A stretch of DNA of 64,000 bases from Asticcacaulis excentricus CB 48. GTDB taxonomy: Bacteria > Pseudomonadota > Alphaproteobacteria > Caulobacterales > Caulobacteraceae. Position numbers and translations under genes: made by a program. Shown here one piece after another: positions 1 through 8,160 of the stretch; position 1 is the stretch's first letter; each line of letters starts with the position of its first letter. The notes below the pieces were generated by a model. The model saw only the letters and a list, made by a program, of their open reading frames with translations, did not search any database and was not told where the DNA came from. The stretch is taken from contig NC_014816.1 in NCBI RefSeq assembly GCF_000175215.2, positions 1,361,001-1,425,000 of the forward strand, given 5' to 3'.

Positions 1-2592
1 GCCGCCGCTATTCAGTCGCCAGTAGCCCCCAAGGGTGAAATCGGCCGCCGAAGAGGTTTCATAGGCGGTGGCGTAGGTGTCCTTCGGTGTCGCCGCCGTG
101 TAGCTGGTGAAAAGACCAACCGCTTGTCCATAACCCAAACCTCGTTCGACACCGCCGGCAAAGCTGAAACCCGTACTCTTGAACCCCAGAGTTTCACCGC
201 GTTCGCGGTTGAGCTGATAGCCCTCTTCCTGAAGCCAATAATGGGTTTCGCCCACGCCGGGCAGGATCGACTGTTTTTCAATCGAGCGCGTCAGCGCCTC
301 GCGTCCGCGCGACAAAGACAGCAGGGTTTCACCCGAAAAATCAGGCAGAAACGCCGCGTAGGTACTGACAAAACCGGTTTTAGTGGTGGCAGCCAATAGG
401 GTATTGGTCGTGTCATCGTCGGTCGCGGCCGCCGTCAGGACCGCACCCAGTGCGCTGTATTCGGTAACGCTCAAACCGGACTCAGACTGCGTGCGCAGAC
501 GAAAATCGGCATAGAGCCCGTCATTGGCGGTACCCGTCGTCAGGGTGGACTTGTAAAGCCAGGGGACCTGCTCCTCCATGTCTTCGAAGTCGAGCGTCCC
601 GAAGTCGATGTTTTTGCCGGTCATGAGGGTAAAACGCGTCGGCGTCTGAATGATCTTGTCCAGCGTCAGATAGAGAGCGGCCCCATCGTCGAACACCGTC
701 GTGCCTGTGTTGATCAGAAGCGGGCGGGTGGGATCTGCGGTGGTCAGCCCCAGATAAAGCTCGCTCTCACTCCCCACTTGCAGGCTCGACAGGGTCAGTT
801 GCGAACCTGCGCTCAGCCCCAGACGGCCGTTGGCGACATCGACAGCCACCGTTCCAGACCCCGTCAGTTTGCCGAGAACGATGCCTTCCTCTTCAATCGT
901 CAGGCTGTTGCTGCCCGCGCCGAAGTCGATATTGCCGTAGATATAGCCGTTGGAGACGCGGACAGTATCATTGCCGGAACCCAGTTTCACATCACCGGTG
1001 ATATAGGGCAGGGCGTAGTCGTCATCATCCAGATGGGCATTGACCACCTCAATCGTCGTCGCCACGCTATTGGCACTGAGGTCTATGGCCACCGCGCGGT
1101 TTACCGCGGTATCGGTCACATCGTCTTCGTCCTCATCGCCGGGGGTGATACCGGCGGAGATACTGCCGTTGATCACGAGTGAGGTCAGGGTATTGGAGGT
1201 GTCGCGCAAGGCCGTGGCATTGGCCGTCGTACCGTAGCCAAACGCAGTGAGCGCCCCTCCGGTTTCAATTTTCAGCGTGTTTAAAATTGCACCGCTGCTG
1301 ATATCCAGACCGTAGGCCGTGTGGGAATTGGTCGTGGTGGTGCTGGCGGAAAGCGAACCCGACAGATTAAGCGTGCCGACCTGCGCACCGCTTCTCAGCG
1401 CCAGACCTGTGGCGGACGCTTCATAAGCGGACGCAGTGACCGATCCGGACAAGCCTATACCATTGGTGACATACACATCGTAGCCCAGACCGGCGATCTG
1501 TACAGCGGTGGCGCTGACCCCCTCATAGACCCCATGGGCGGCCACAGAACCGCGTATGTCCAGCCCGTAGGTACGGCCGCTGTAATCGTCAGTGGCCGTA
1601 TCATTATAGGCTATGGCCCCTAGCGTAATCGCCTGCGTATCTGAGCCGATCAGCAGGGCCGGGGCCGAGCCATATTGCGTGATGGCGGCGGTGCCTTCAT
1701 CGCTGTCATCTATGCCGTTGCCATTTTCGTCGTCATTGTCGTCGTCTTCGCTTGTCACGGCGGCGTTGATCAGCACGCCCCCGCTGACGTTGCTGGATAT
1801 TTGCACGGCTGCCTTGGCTTGATAGAGGTCATCCACATCGAGCAGGTCCAGATAGTCTTCATCAATGCTGGTGTAACGATAACCAAGATTGGTCACGCTG
1901 GCGTCCAGTATCAGCGCACCATCAATCTGACCGGAAAGTTCAACCGCCTGCGCGTCCTTGCCCTGGGTATAGATCGAACCGCTTATATAGACCTGCCCGG
2001 TTTGCGGGCCACGCAGCGCAATACCGCGGGCGTCGTCGCCCAGAACAGTGATCGTCCCGTCAAACAGAAAATCGCCGACCTGACCTTTCTCAAACAGAAT
2101 AGCCGCGGACTGATTGCCGTGGACAGTGATCGTTGAATCAATATCCGCGTCGCCCGTCAGCAGCCCTGTGGCGCGTACCCCATAGCGGTTTGTGCCCTCG
2201 GCAAAGGGGCCATCGACAATATCGTCGTCATCCTCGTCTTCGGCCGTGTAATCGTCTGTGACCGTGATGGTGCCCGATAGGTCGAGGTCTGTGGTACGCG
2301 GGCCATCAATCAGAACACCCGTCGCACCGCTATCCGATGAAGACATGGCGATTTCACCGTTCAGTATCAGGGTGTTATTACTGTTTACTGTGATCGCCGC
2401 ACCGCTGGTTAAGGTGATCGAACCGTCAGAGGTGATATCAATATCATCTGCGCCGGTGCTATTCGCTGTAGCTGTTTGCAGCGGTGTGGTGGTGGCCGTC
2501 GAAACCGTGGTGGTCGCCAGCGCCGCCGGGCTGGTAAAAACGAGAGCCAGAGCGGTGGCAGAAAGAAGCAACGAACGACGGGGATGGCGCAT
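1..2592 (-). CDS. Autotransporter outer-membrane protein, N-terminal part (C-terminus beyond left edge)
   Basis: The frame is open from an ATG at 2592 to the window edge, giving 864 residues. A Sec signal peptide (about residues 1-26, ending SPAALA) is followed by a long Ser/Thr/Gly/Asp-rich passenger with repeated short beta-strand units (GxLxLSGS, ITLGAIAY and similar), the look of a right-handed beta-helix. Three clusters of consecutive Asp/Glu lie in passenger loops (for example AEDEDDDDIVDG). From about residue 755 (LSRGREALTRSIEKQ) the sequence changes to aromatic, alternating strands (GYGQAVGLFTSY, FTLGGYWRLNSGG), typical of the start of an autotransporter beta-barrel. By family it should be exported to the outer membrane and display the passenger. 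The passenger function cannot be told. The terminal strands and the terminal aromatic residue lie outside the window. Confidence 0.85.
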   Translation of the reverse strand, partial: MRHPRRSLLLSATALALVFTSPAALATTTVSTATTTPLQTATANSTGADDIDITSDGSITLTSGAAITVNSNNTLILNGEIAMSSSDSGATGVLIDGPRTTDLDLSGTITVTDDYTAEDEDDDDIVDGPFAEGTNRYGVRATGLLTGDADIDSTITVHGNQSAAILFEKGQVGDFLFDGTITVLGDDARGIALRGPQTGQVYISGSIYTQGKDAQAVELSGQIDGALILDASVTNLGYRYTSIDEDYLDLLDVDDLYQAKAAVQISSNVSGGVLINAAVTSEDDDNDDENGNGIDDSDEGTAAITQYGSAPALLIGSDTQAITLGAIAYNDTATDDYSGRTYGLDIRGSVAAHGVYEGVSATAVQIAGLGYDVYVTNGIGLSGSVTASAYEASATGLALRSGAQVGTLNLSGSLSASTTTTNSHTAYGLDISSGAILNTLKIETGGALTAFGYGTTANATALRDTSNTLTSLVINGSISAGITPGDEDEDDVTDTAVNRAVAIDLSANSVATTIEVVNAHLDDDDYALPYITGDVKLGSGNDTVRVSNGYIYGNIDFGAGSNSLTIEEEGIVLGKLTGSGTVAVDVANGRLGLSAGSQLTLSSLQVGSESELYLGLTTADPTRPLLINTGTTVFDDGAALYLTLDKIIQTPTRFTLMTGKNIDFGTLDFEDMEEQVPWLYKSTLTTGTANDGLYADFRLRTQSESGLSVTEYSALGAVLTAAATDDDTTNTLLAATTKTGFVSTYAAFLPDFSGETLLSLSRGREALTRSIEKQSILPGVGETHYWLQEEGYQLNRERGETLGFKSTGFSFAGGVERGLGYGQAVGLFTSYTAATPKDTYATAYETSSAADFTLGGYWRLNSGG

Positions 2593-2598
2593 GATCGA

Positions 2599-2626
2599 CC
2601 TTGGCGGGGAATGACAGTCGCCAAGG
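2599..2626 (-). promoter_or_regulatory. Leader hairpin covering the autotransporter ribosome-binding site
   Basis: On the minus strand CCTTGGCG and CGCCAAGG form a perfect 8-bp stem with a 12-nt loop. The 3' arm contains the AAGG that sits 6-7 nt before the ATG at 2592 and is the only Shine-Dalgarno candidate. The stem would hide the ribosome-binding site, so translation may depend on temperature, an sRNA or a protein. The structure is seen directly; the switch role is inference. Confidence 0.45.
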
Positions 2627-2803
2627 GGGTAAAGGGCCGCTGAGGCGGCAGAAGGGCCTTAAGATTACGCGAAGGTCGCAGAGTGTCAGGGCTGCAATCC
2701 AAAGCGACAGAGCCAAGAAAGGTCATTGGATGATCGAAGGCGGAAAGCGATGCTTGCTTAATCCGTTGTGTAACTCATAATTGTGTAAGGCGACTCTGTT
2801 CGG

Positions 2804-5045
2804 ATGAGTTGTGCACATCGCGGGGAGGGGGCTTTGTCCGCTTATTCACACCATGGCTTGCCCATGTTCGCTTTACTGTTTGCCGCTCAGTTCGCTTTAC
2901 CAACGACCGGATATACCCAGAGCCCAACCCAAACGACAGGTGAGAAAAAGGCGGAAACGCCTAAGACCTCTGAAGGTGACGATAAAGCTGCGACAACCAT
3001 TACGGTTCAGGGCAAGAAACGTGTGGACCCAACGGGTAAAGAGGTCTACGACCTTTCAAAAGACCCGGCGGCTGCCACGGGCACAGCGGCCGAGGCCCTG
3101 AACAAGATGCCCGGTGTGTCCGTCGATGCGCAAGGTGATGTCAGTGTGCGGGGTCAGACCGCGCGGGTTTATCTGAACGGTCGTCCGTCACTGATGCTGT
3201 CCGGAGATAATCGCGCTGTGGCACTACGCGCCATGCCGTCGGCCTATATCTCCAGCATTGAAATCATCTCCAATCCCGGCGCGCAATATTCTTCCAGCGG
3301 CTCGGGTCCAATCGTCAATATCGTGACCAAACGCAATCTGCCGCCGGGCCTGTTTGGGTCCGTGTCCGCGCAGGTCGCTTCGCGCGGCGGCGGTAACACC
3401 AACGCCTATCTCAGCTACACGCAGGGTAAGCTGAATATAGGTGGCTTTGCGGCGGTGTTTGACGGCCGTTTCGACAGTGATTTCGACAGCGCCTCGACCG
3501 CCTTTGATGCGTCGGGCGGCGCAATCCGCGAGGCGCGGTCTGAGGGGACCGTCAGGGGCGATACCGCATAGGCTCGCTGACGACGAATCTGCAATACGAC
3601 CTGAGCGACAATGATGTTCTCACCGGAGGCCTTAGCTACAACCAAGGGAAGGTGAATAGCGACTTTGCAGGTTATACCGCCTCGCGTGGGGCCGACGGCG
3701 CCCTGAGCGATGTCTTCCGCTCCCAAAGCGACGGGCGGACCCCTAACGACAACGGCAGTCTGAGCTTTGGCTACACCCACTACGGACAAAAGCCGGATCA
3801 GTCGTTCAAGCTCGACCTGACTGTCTCGCAATCGAACCGGGATACGCCGTCGCTCACCCGGCTGGACTATGAACGCGCTTCGGTAAGCACCAACACCGGC
3901 AGGCGCTATACCCGACGCGATGGGGGTTCCAATACCCGCACCGCCATGCTGTCTGTCGCGTACAACACCACCTTTAACCGCGTTCAGGTCAGCGTCGGTT
4001 CGCAATTTGATACGGAAACCAGCAAAACCGAGACCTTGTCCCTTGGTCCGGCGGGCTCCGTAGCGGATTTGCAGCTAGATGCCCTTTTAGTAATCGCTTC
4101 AGCTATGTGCAACAGTCGGCGGCGGTATATGCCACGGCGCAGTGGGAATTGACGCCCAAATGGACACTGCTAGGCGGGCTGCGGGCCGAAACCCTTGAGC
4201 TTTCGACCGAAGTACCAGGAACGACGCTTGAAAATCAGATCGACTACACCCGCTTCAACCCCAGCCTGTTCGCCACCTATGCCTTTTCCGCCAAGCGCCG
4301 TCTGCGTTTAAGCTATACCCATAAGCAGCAGCGACCACAGCCTGTCGATCTCAATCCGGGTCTGGTGTTCAGTTCTGCGACCGCCGTCACCATCGGGAAT
4401 GCAGCGCTTGGGCCCGAAGAGGTGGACAATCTGGAAATCATTTACGAGGTCAATCGGCCACATTCGGATTATAGAATAACGGGCTTTTATCGTTTCAAGG
4501 ACGAAACGATCGTCACCTCAAGCCGCGTAATTGCCGATCCGCAGAACCTTGGCAATTTCGTCACCGAGACAACGCGAACGAATGCGGGATGGGAGCGCAA
4601 TTATGGCCTGACCGCGACCTATAGTCAGCGATGGAACAACACGCTTAATGTGTACGTCGACATGACGGTGACCTCTGTGGACATCGATGTGCCGGAATTG
4701 TCTATCCGTCGTTCGGACACAGCGCTAAGTGGTGGGGTATCACTCATCTATACGCTCAAAAAGGGTTCTTTGTCGCTGAATTACAAGCTAAACGGGCGGC
4801 GCTACACGACGCAGGGGTATCGCGGCGCCAATGGTTCCGGGATGATTGACTATCGTCGCAATCTGAAGCCGAAACTGTCGCTGGTGATCACGGTGCAGGA
4901 ACCACTGCCCTTGACGAAGATCGAAACGGTTGCCGAGACAAATCGCTTCCGTAGCGTGTCTGTCAGTGAGAATCGTACACCGACCATCATGATTGGTCTC
5001 AGCCGGCAATTGGGTGGTTTCAGTTCCGTACCCAAAAAGCGCTGA
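2804..5045 (+). pseudogene. TonB-dependent receptor (plug plus beta-barrel), interrupted by two frameshifts
   Basis: Three consecutive reading frames together make one receptor of about 747 residues. Frame one (2804-3571) holds a signal peptide, a TonB-box-like ITVQGKK, and a plug domain (LNKMPGVSVDAQGDVSVRG, YLNGRPS, NPGAQYSSSGSGPIVNIVTK). The barrel continues in a second frame (about 3544-4080) and a third (about 4085-5045, including SYVQQSAAVYATAQWE and ending in GLSRQLGG). Both joins are explained by loss of one base in a short homopolymer: a G-run at 3543-3546 and the C-run at 4081-4083. Restoring one C gives LDAPFSNRFSY across the second join. The family resembles receptors with an outer-membrane beta-barrel domain like OMP_b-brl_3. 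It is either a young pseudogene or two sequencing errors; homopolymer G/C positions favour error. Confidence 0.75.
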
Positions 5046-5068
5046 TTCGGTTTAACAGCACCGTTTAG

Positions 5069-5100
5069 AGCGGAATGATTTCCGATTGAATCATTCCGCT
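5069..5100 (+). repeat. Perfect inverted repeat after the receptor gene
   Basis: AGCGGAATGAT and ATCATTCCGCT form an 11-bp stem with a 10-nt loop, 24 nt after the receptor stop codon. There is no T-run after it. The left arm resembles the start of the intergenic element at about 36186 (AGAGCGGA), so this may be a dispersed palindromic element that doubles as a 3'-end structure. Confidence 0.6.
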
Positions 5101-5165
5101 TAAGCTGCCATTGAGGCGGCAGCCAAGGTGGCGGAGCCACCGGCCGGCGAGGGGCTAATCAAAAT

Positions 5166-5205
5166 CTAGATCATCATGTTTCTATCAGAAATCATAATGA
5201 TCTAG
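5166..5205. repeat. Nested palindrome (cruciform-like) in the intergenic gap
   Basis: Outer arms CTAGATCAT and ATGATCTAG enclose an inner pair TTTCT/AGAAA with a 3-nt loop, so the 40-bp segment can fold as a two-part hairpin on either strand. It lies between two convergent genes. No T-tract follows. Role unknown. Confidence 0.5.
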
Positions 5206-5250
5206 GAAACCGTCGCAAGGGGCACCGCCTTCTTGGCCCCAAACCTTATG

Positions 5251-5901
5251 TCAGCTTACCCATGACATTGCACAGGGGCTTTCACGTCGCCACTGACCTG
5301 AATAGCGATTATAGGTGCATATATAACCGGAACCCCCTTCGACTTGATGCCCATAGGCAATGACGGCGCGCGTGCGAAACAGGCTGTATTGGGGTCGTGA
5401 GACGTAGGTATGGCGATAGGCGAAGGCAAAGACGTCGGCCGATACACGGCGTGCGTCAAGGCTATAGTAGTTTGTAATAAAATACCCACCTTCGGGCTCG
5501 TTTTTTGTATAATGCTTGAGTCCATATTTTGAAAAATGGCAGTTCATCTGACCATTGACGTTCAGATAGACTTCGCCATCGTTTTCAAGATTGGCTTCGT
5601 CGCGGAGCACTGTGGCCATCAGCGCGCAGTCTGCATCGGGTATGGTTTGAGGGAAGATGAGGTCGAAACTCTCGCCGGGGGCATATTCCGACAGGTTGGC
5701 CTCGCACTCAGTACGCTCCTCTTTCCTGGTTCTGTGTCCGCAGGCGTATTCCACATAGGGTTTGGGCAACGTCAACGCCCGCCACTGCGCTTCATAGGTC
5801 GGGCGCAAACGGGCGCTTTCGGGCACGTAACAAAGTCCGATGCCGATAAACCCGGCAATCATCCCAAAACCTAAAACCACCGATACCCAAAGGCGACGCA
5901 A
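5251..5901 (-). CDS. Exported or membrane-anchored protein of unknown function
   Basis: 216 residues starting at a TTG codon with a good ribosome-binding site (GAGGA about 8 nt upstream on the minus strand). Residues 5-25 are strongly hydrophobic (VVLGFGMIAGFIGIG) and act as a signal peptide or single membrane anchor; the rest should lie in the periplasm. The mature part is rich in Tyr and Arg and has about six cysteines (around positions 54, 66, 92, 120, 194, 209), which would suit disulfide bonds. I recognise no family. It has no same-strand partner next to it; the downstream gap holds two palindromes. Confidence 0.6.
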   Translation of the reverse strand: MRRLWVSVVLGFGMIAGFIGIGLCYVPESARLRPTYEAQWRALTLPKPYVEYACGHRTRKEERTECEANLSEYAPGESFDLIFPQTIPDADCALMATVLRDEANLENDGEVYLNVNGQMNCHFSKYGLKHYTKNEPEGGYFITNYYSLDARRVSADVFAFAYRHTYVSRPQYSLFRTRAVIAYGHQVEGGSGYICTYNRYSGQWRRESPCAMSWVS

Positions 5902-6005
5902 CTGAGTCTTCCTCTATCAACTTAGTGTTGATAAGTTATCAGGAAAGATAAAAAGCACAATCGCAAAGCGCAGGGATCTTTGTTGAGCCATTACCCGCAA
6001 ATAAA

Positions 6006-6029
6006 AACGGCCCCGTTTCCGGGGCCGTT
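6006..6029 (-). terminator. Rho-independent terminator of typA
   Basis: AACGGCCCC and GGGGCCGTT form a perfect 9-bp stem with a 6-nt loop just after the typA stop codon. On the minus strand the stem is followed by TTTTTAT, and on the plus strand by CGTTTT, so it could work in both directions. Confidence 0.85.
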
Positions 6030-6033
6030 CGTT

Positions 6034-7869
6034 TTAGTCTTCCTTCTGGCGCTTTTTGCGGAACGAGGGGTTCAGTTCCTTCTTGCGCAGACGGATATTG
6101 AGCGGGGTCACTTCGACCAGTTCATCGTCTTCGATATAGGCGATGGCCTGTTCCAGAGTCGGACGACGCGGCGGGGTGAGGCGGATGGCTTCATCCTTGC
6201 CCGACGCGCGGACGTTGGTGAGCTGCTTGGCCTTCATCGGGTTGACGTCGAGGTCGTCAGCGCGCGAATTTTCGCCAATGATCATGCCCATGTAGGTCTT
6301 TTCGCCAGCGCCAACGAACATCACGCCGCGCTCTTCGAGGTTCCACAGGGCGTAGGCCGCCGTTTCACCGTCCGAGTTCGACACCAGAACGCCCTTGCGC
6401 TGCTGCTCGATCGGGCCCTTATAGGCTTCGTAGTGCGAGAAGACTCGGTTGAGGACGCCCGAACCGCGCGTGTCGGTCAGGAATTCGCCTTGATAACCGA
6501 TCAGCGAGCGCGATGGTGACTTGAGCTGGATGCGGGTCTTGCCCGCGCCTGACGGGGCCATGTCCTTCAGTTCGGCCTTACGCGCCGACAGCTTTTCGAT
6601 GACGACGCCGGTGAACTCTTCGTCCACGTCGATCATGACGTCTTCGATGGGCTCCATGCGCTCACCGGTTTCCGGATCGGTCTGATAGACCACGCGCGGA
6701 CGCGAAATGGCGACTTCGAAGCCTTCGCGGCGCATGTTTTCGATCAGCACGCCCAGTTGCAATTCGCCGCGGCCGGCGACTTCGAAGGCGTCCTTTTCAC
6801 CCGACTCGGTGACGCGGATGGCGACGTTCGACTCGGCTTCCTTCAGCAGGCGGTCGCGGATCACGCGCGACTGCACCTTGGAGCCTTCACGACCGGCTAG
6901 CGGCGAGTCGTTGACCGACACGGTCATCGAGATGGTCGGCGGGTCAATCGGCTGCGCCGGCAGGGCGGTGTCGAGCGACATGTCACACAGCGTATCGGCA
7001 ACCGTGGCCTTCGACAGACCGGCGATTGCGACAATGTCACCGGCTTCCGAACCTTCGTCCAGCGGCTGGCGCTTCAGACCGCGGAAGGCCAGCACTTTGG
7101 TGATGCGGCCGCGCTCGATTTCCTGTCCGTCACGGTTAAGCGCCTTGATGGCCAGACCGGGGGTTGCCTTACCCTGCGCGATGCGGCCCGTCAGGATGCG
7201 GCCCAGGAACGGATCGGATTCGATCAGAACGGCCAGCATCTGGAAGGGCTCATTGACCTTGGCCTGCACGGCGGGCGGCGGCACGTGATCGACGATCAGG
7301 TCGAACAGCGGCGCGAGGTTATCGGACGGCACATTGAGGTCTAGCGTCGCCCAGCCCGAACGGCCCGACGCATAGATGTGCGGGAAGTCGAGTTGCTCAT
7401 CCGTCGCGCCCATGGCGGCGAACAGGTCGAAGGCTTCGTTGTGCACGCGGTCCGGATCGGCGTGGGCGCGATCGACCTTGTTGATGCAAAGGATCGGACG
7501 CAGGCCGAGTTTCAGCGCCTTACCCAGCACGAACTTGGTTTGCGGCATGACGCCTTCTTCGGCGTCCACGAGGATAACGCAGCCGTCCACCATGCCCAGA
7601 ATACGCTCAACTTCGCCGCCGAAGTCGGCGTGGCCCGGCGTGTCGATGATGTTGATGCGGGTTTCGCCGGCCTTACCGTTCCACAGGACTGAGGTACACT
7701 TGGCGAGGATGGTGATGCCGCGCTCGCGCTCCTGATCGTTGGAATCCATGGCGCGCTCAACCGTGGCTTCGTTGGCGCGGAAGACGCCCGACTGAGCCAG
7801 GAGGGCGTCCACGAGCGTCGTCTTGCCGTGGTCAACGTGGGCGATAATGGCGATATTGCGAAGATTCAT
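6034..7869 (-). CDS. typA: Ribosome-associated translational GTPase TypA/BipA
   Basis: 611 residues, the normal TypA length. The ATG at 7869 gives the standard N-terminus MNLRNIAIIAHVDHGKTTL; an upstream in-frame extension to 8028 runs through leader RNA structure and is not protein-like. GTPase motifs are visible in order: AHVDHGKT (G1), RGITI (G2), DTPGHADFGGEV (G3) and NKVD (G4), then domain II, the EF-G-like domains and the TypA-specific C-terminal domain ending in KKELNPSFRKKRQ. TypA binds ribosomes in a GTP-dependent way and supports 50S assembly and growth under cold or other stress. It is a single gene with its own terminator and an unusually structured leader. Confidence 0.97.
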   Translation of the reverse strand: MNLRNIAIIAHVDHGKTTLVDALLAQSGVFRANEATVERAMDSNDQERERGITILAKCTSVLWNGKAGETRINIIDTPGHADFGGEVERILGMVDGCVILVDAEEGVMPQTKFVLGKALKLGLRPILCINKVDRAHADPDRVHNEAFDLFAAMGATDEQLDFPHIYASGRSGWATLDLNVPSDNLAPLFDLIVDHVPPPAVQAKVNEPFQMLAVLIESDPFLGRILTGRIAQGKATPGLAIKALNRDGQEIERGRITKVLAFRGLKRQPLDEGSEAGDIVAIAGLSKATVADTLCDMSLDTALPAQPIDPPTISMTVSVNDSPLAGREGSKVQSRVIRDRLLKEAESNVAIRVTESGEKDAFEVAGRGELQLGVLIENMRREGFEVAISRPRVVYQTDPETGERMEPIEDVMIDVDEEFTGVVIEKLSARKAELKDMAPSGAGKTRIQLKSPSRSLIGYQGEFLTDTRGSGVLNRVFSHYEAYKGPIEQQRKGVLVSNSDGETAAYALWNLEERGVMFVGAGEKTYMGMIIGENSRADDLDVNPMKAKQLTNVRASGKDEAIRLTPPRRPTLEQAIAYIEDDELVEVTPLNIRLRKKELNPSFRKKRQKED

Positions 7870-7957
7870 AAAAGACTCTGATCTTTCCTCGGCCCATATC
7901 GGGAGAGGATGGCGCGCCGATCTCTGCATCGGGGGCCGGGTGGGGGGCATTCCGCAC

Positions 7958-7979
7958 GCCTCCGTCAGGTGCCGGAGGC
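7958..7979 (-). promoter_or_regulatory. Second stem-loop in the typA leader
   Basis: GCCTCCG and CGGAGGC pair as a 7-bp stem with an 8-nt loop about 90 nt upstream of the typA start. It lies between the T-tailed hairpin at 7997-8022 and the start codon, and could be part of an attenuation-type leader. Confidence 0.35.
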
Positions 7980-7992
7980 GCTTGCCAACCCA

Positions 7993-8022
7993 TAAAAAAG
8001 CCTCTCGCAGACATATGTGAGA
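7993..8022 (-). terminator. Terminator-like hairpin with T6 upstream of typA
   Basis: On the minus strand GCCTCTC and GAGAGGC form a 7-bp stem around a 12-nt loop, directly followed by six T residues. It is 120-150 nt before the typA ATG and on the same strand. It may end transcription from upstream, end a short leader transcript, or be a premature terminator that controls typA. Confidence 0.6.
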
Positions 8023-8117
8023 GGCCAAACCGGTTCGGCACGCGTGATTTGGCGCGGTCTATAACCGAATCTGCGTCAAAGCGCCACCCCGAACCGTGGA
8101 TTATTTTTGCGGATGCG

Positions 8118-8157
8118 AAGGGACGGAGCGCTTCCGGCAGGAAGCGCTCCGTCCCTT
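8118..8157 (-). terminator. Perfect 18-bp hairpin at the end of the S9 peptidase gene
   Basis: An 18-bp perfect stem (arms 8118-8135 and 8140-8157, core GGACGGAGCGCTTCC) with the 4-nt loop GGCA lies 3 nt after the peptidase stop codon. There is no T-run on the minus strand after it, so it may be a factor-dependent terminator or an mRNA 3'-end stabiliser rather than a classic intrinsic terminator. Confidence 0.6.
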
Positions 8158-8160
8158 TGC

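Noticed and set aside
7870..8028. N-terminal extension of TypA
   Set aside because: The extra residues come from the structured leader, and TypA homologs start at the equivalent of MNLRNIAII.
8058..8079. Possible typA promoter TTGACG with TATAGA
   Set aside because: The two elements are only 10 bp apart, too short for a sigma-70 type promoter, including the Caulobacter form.
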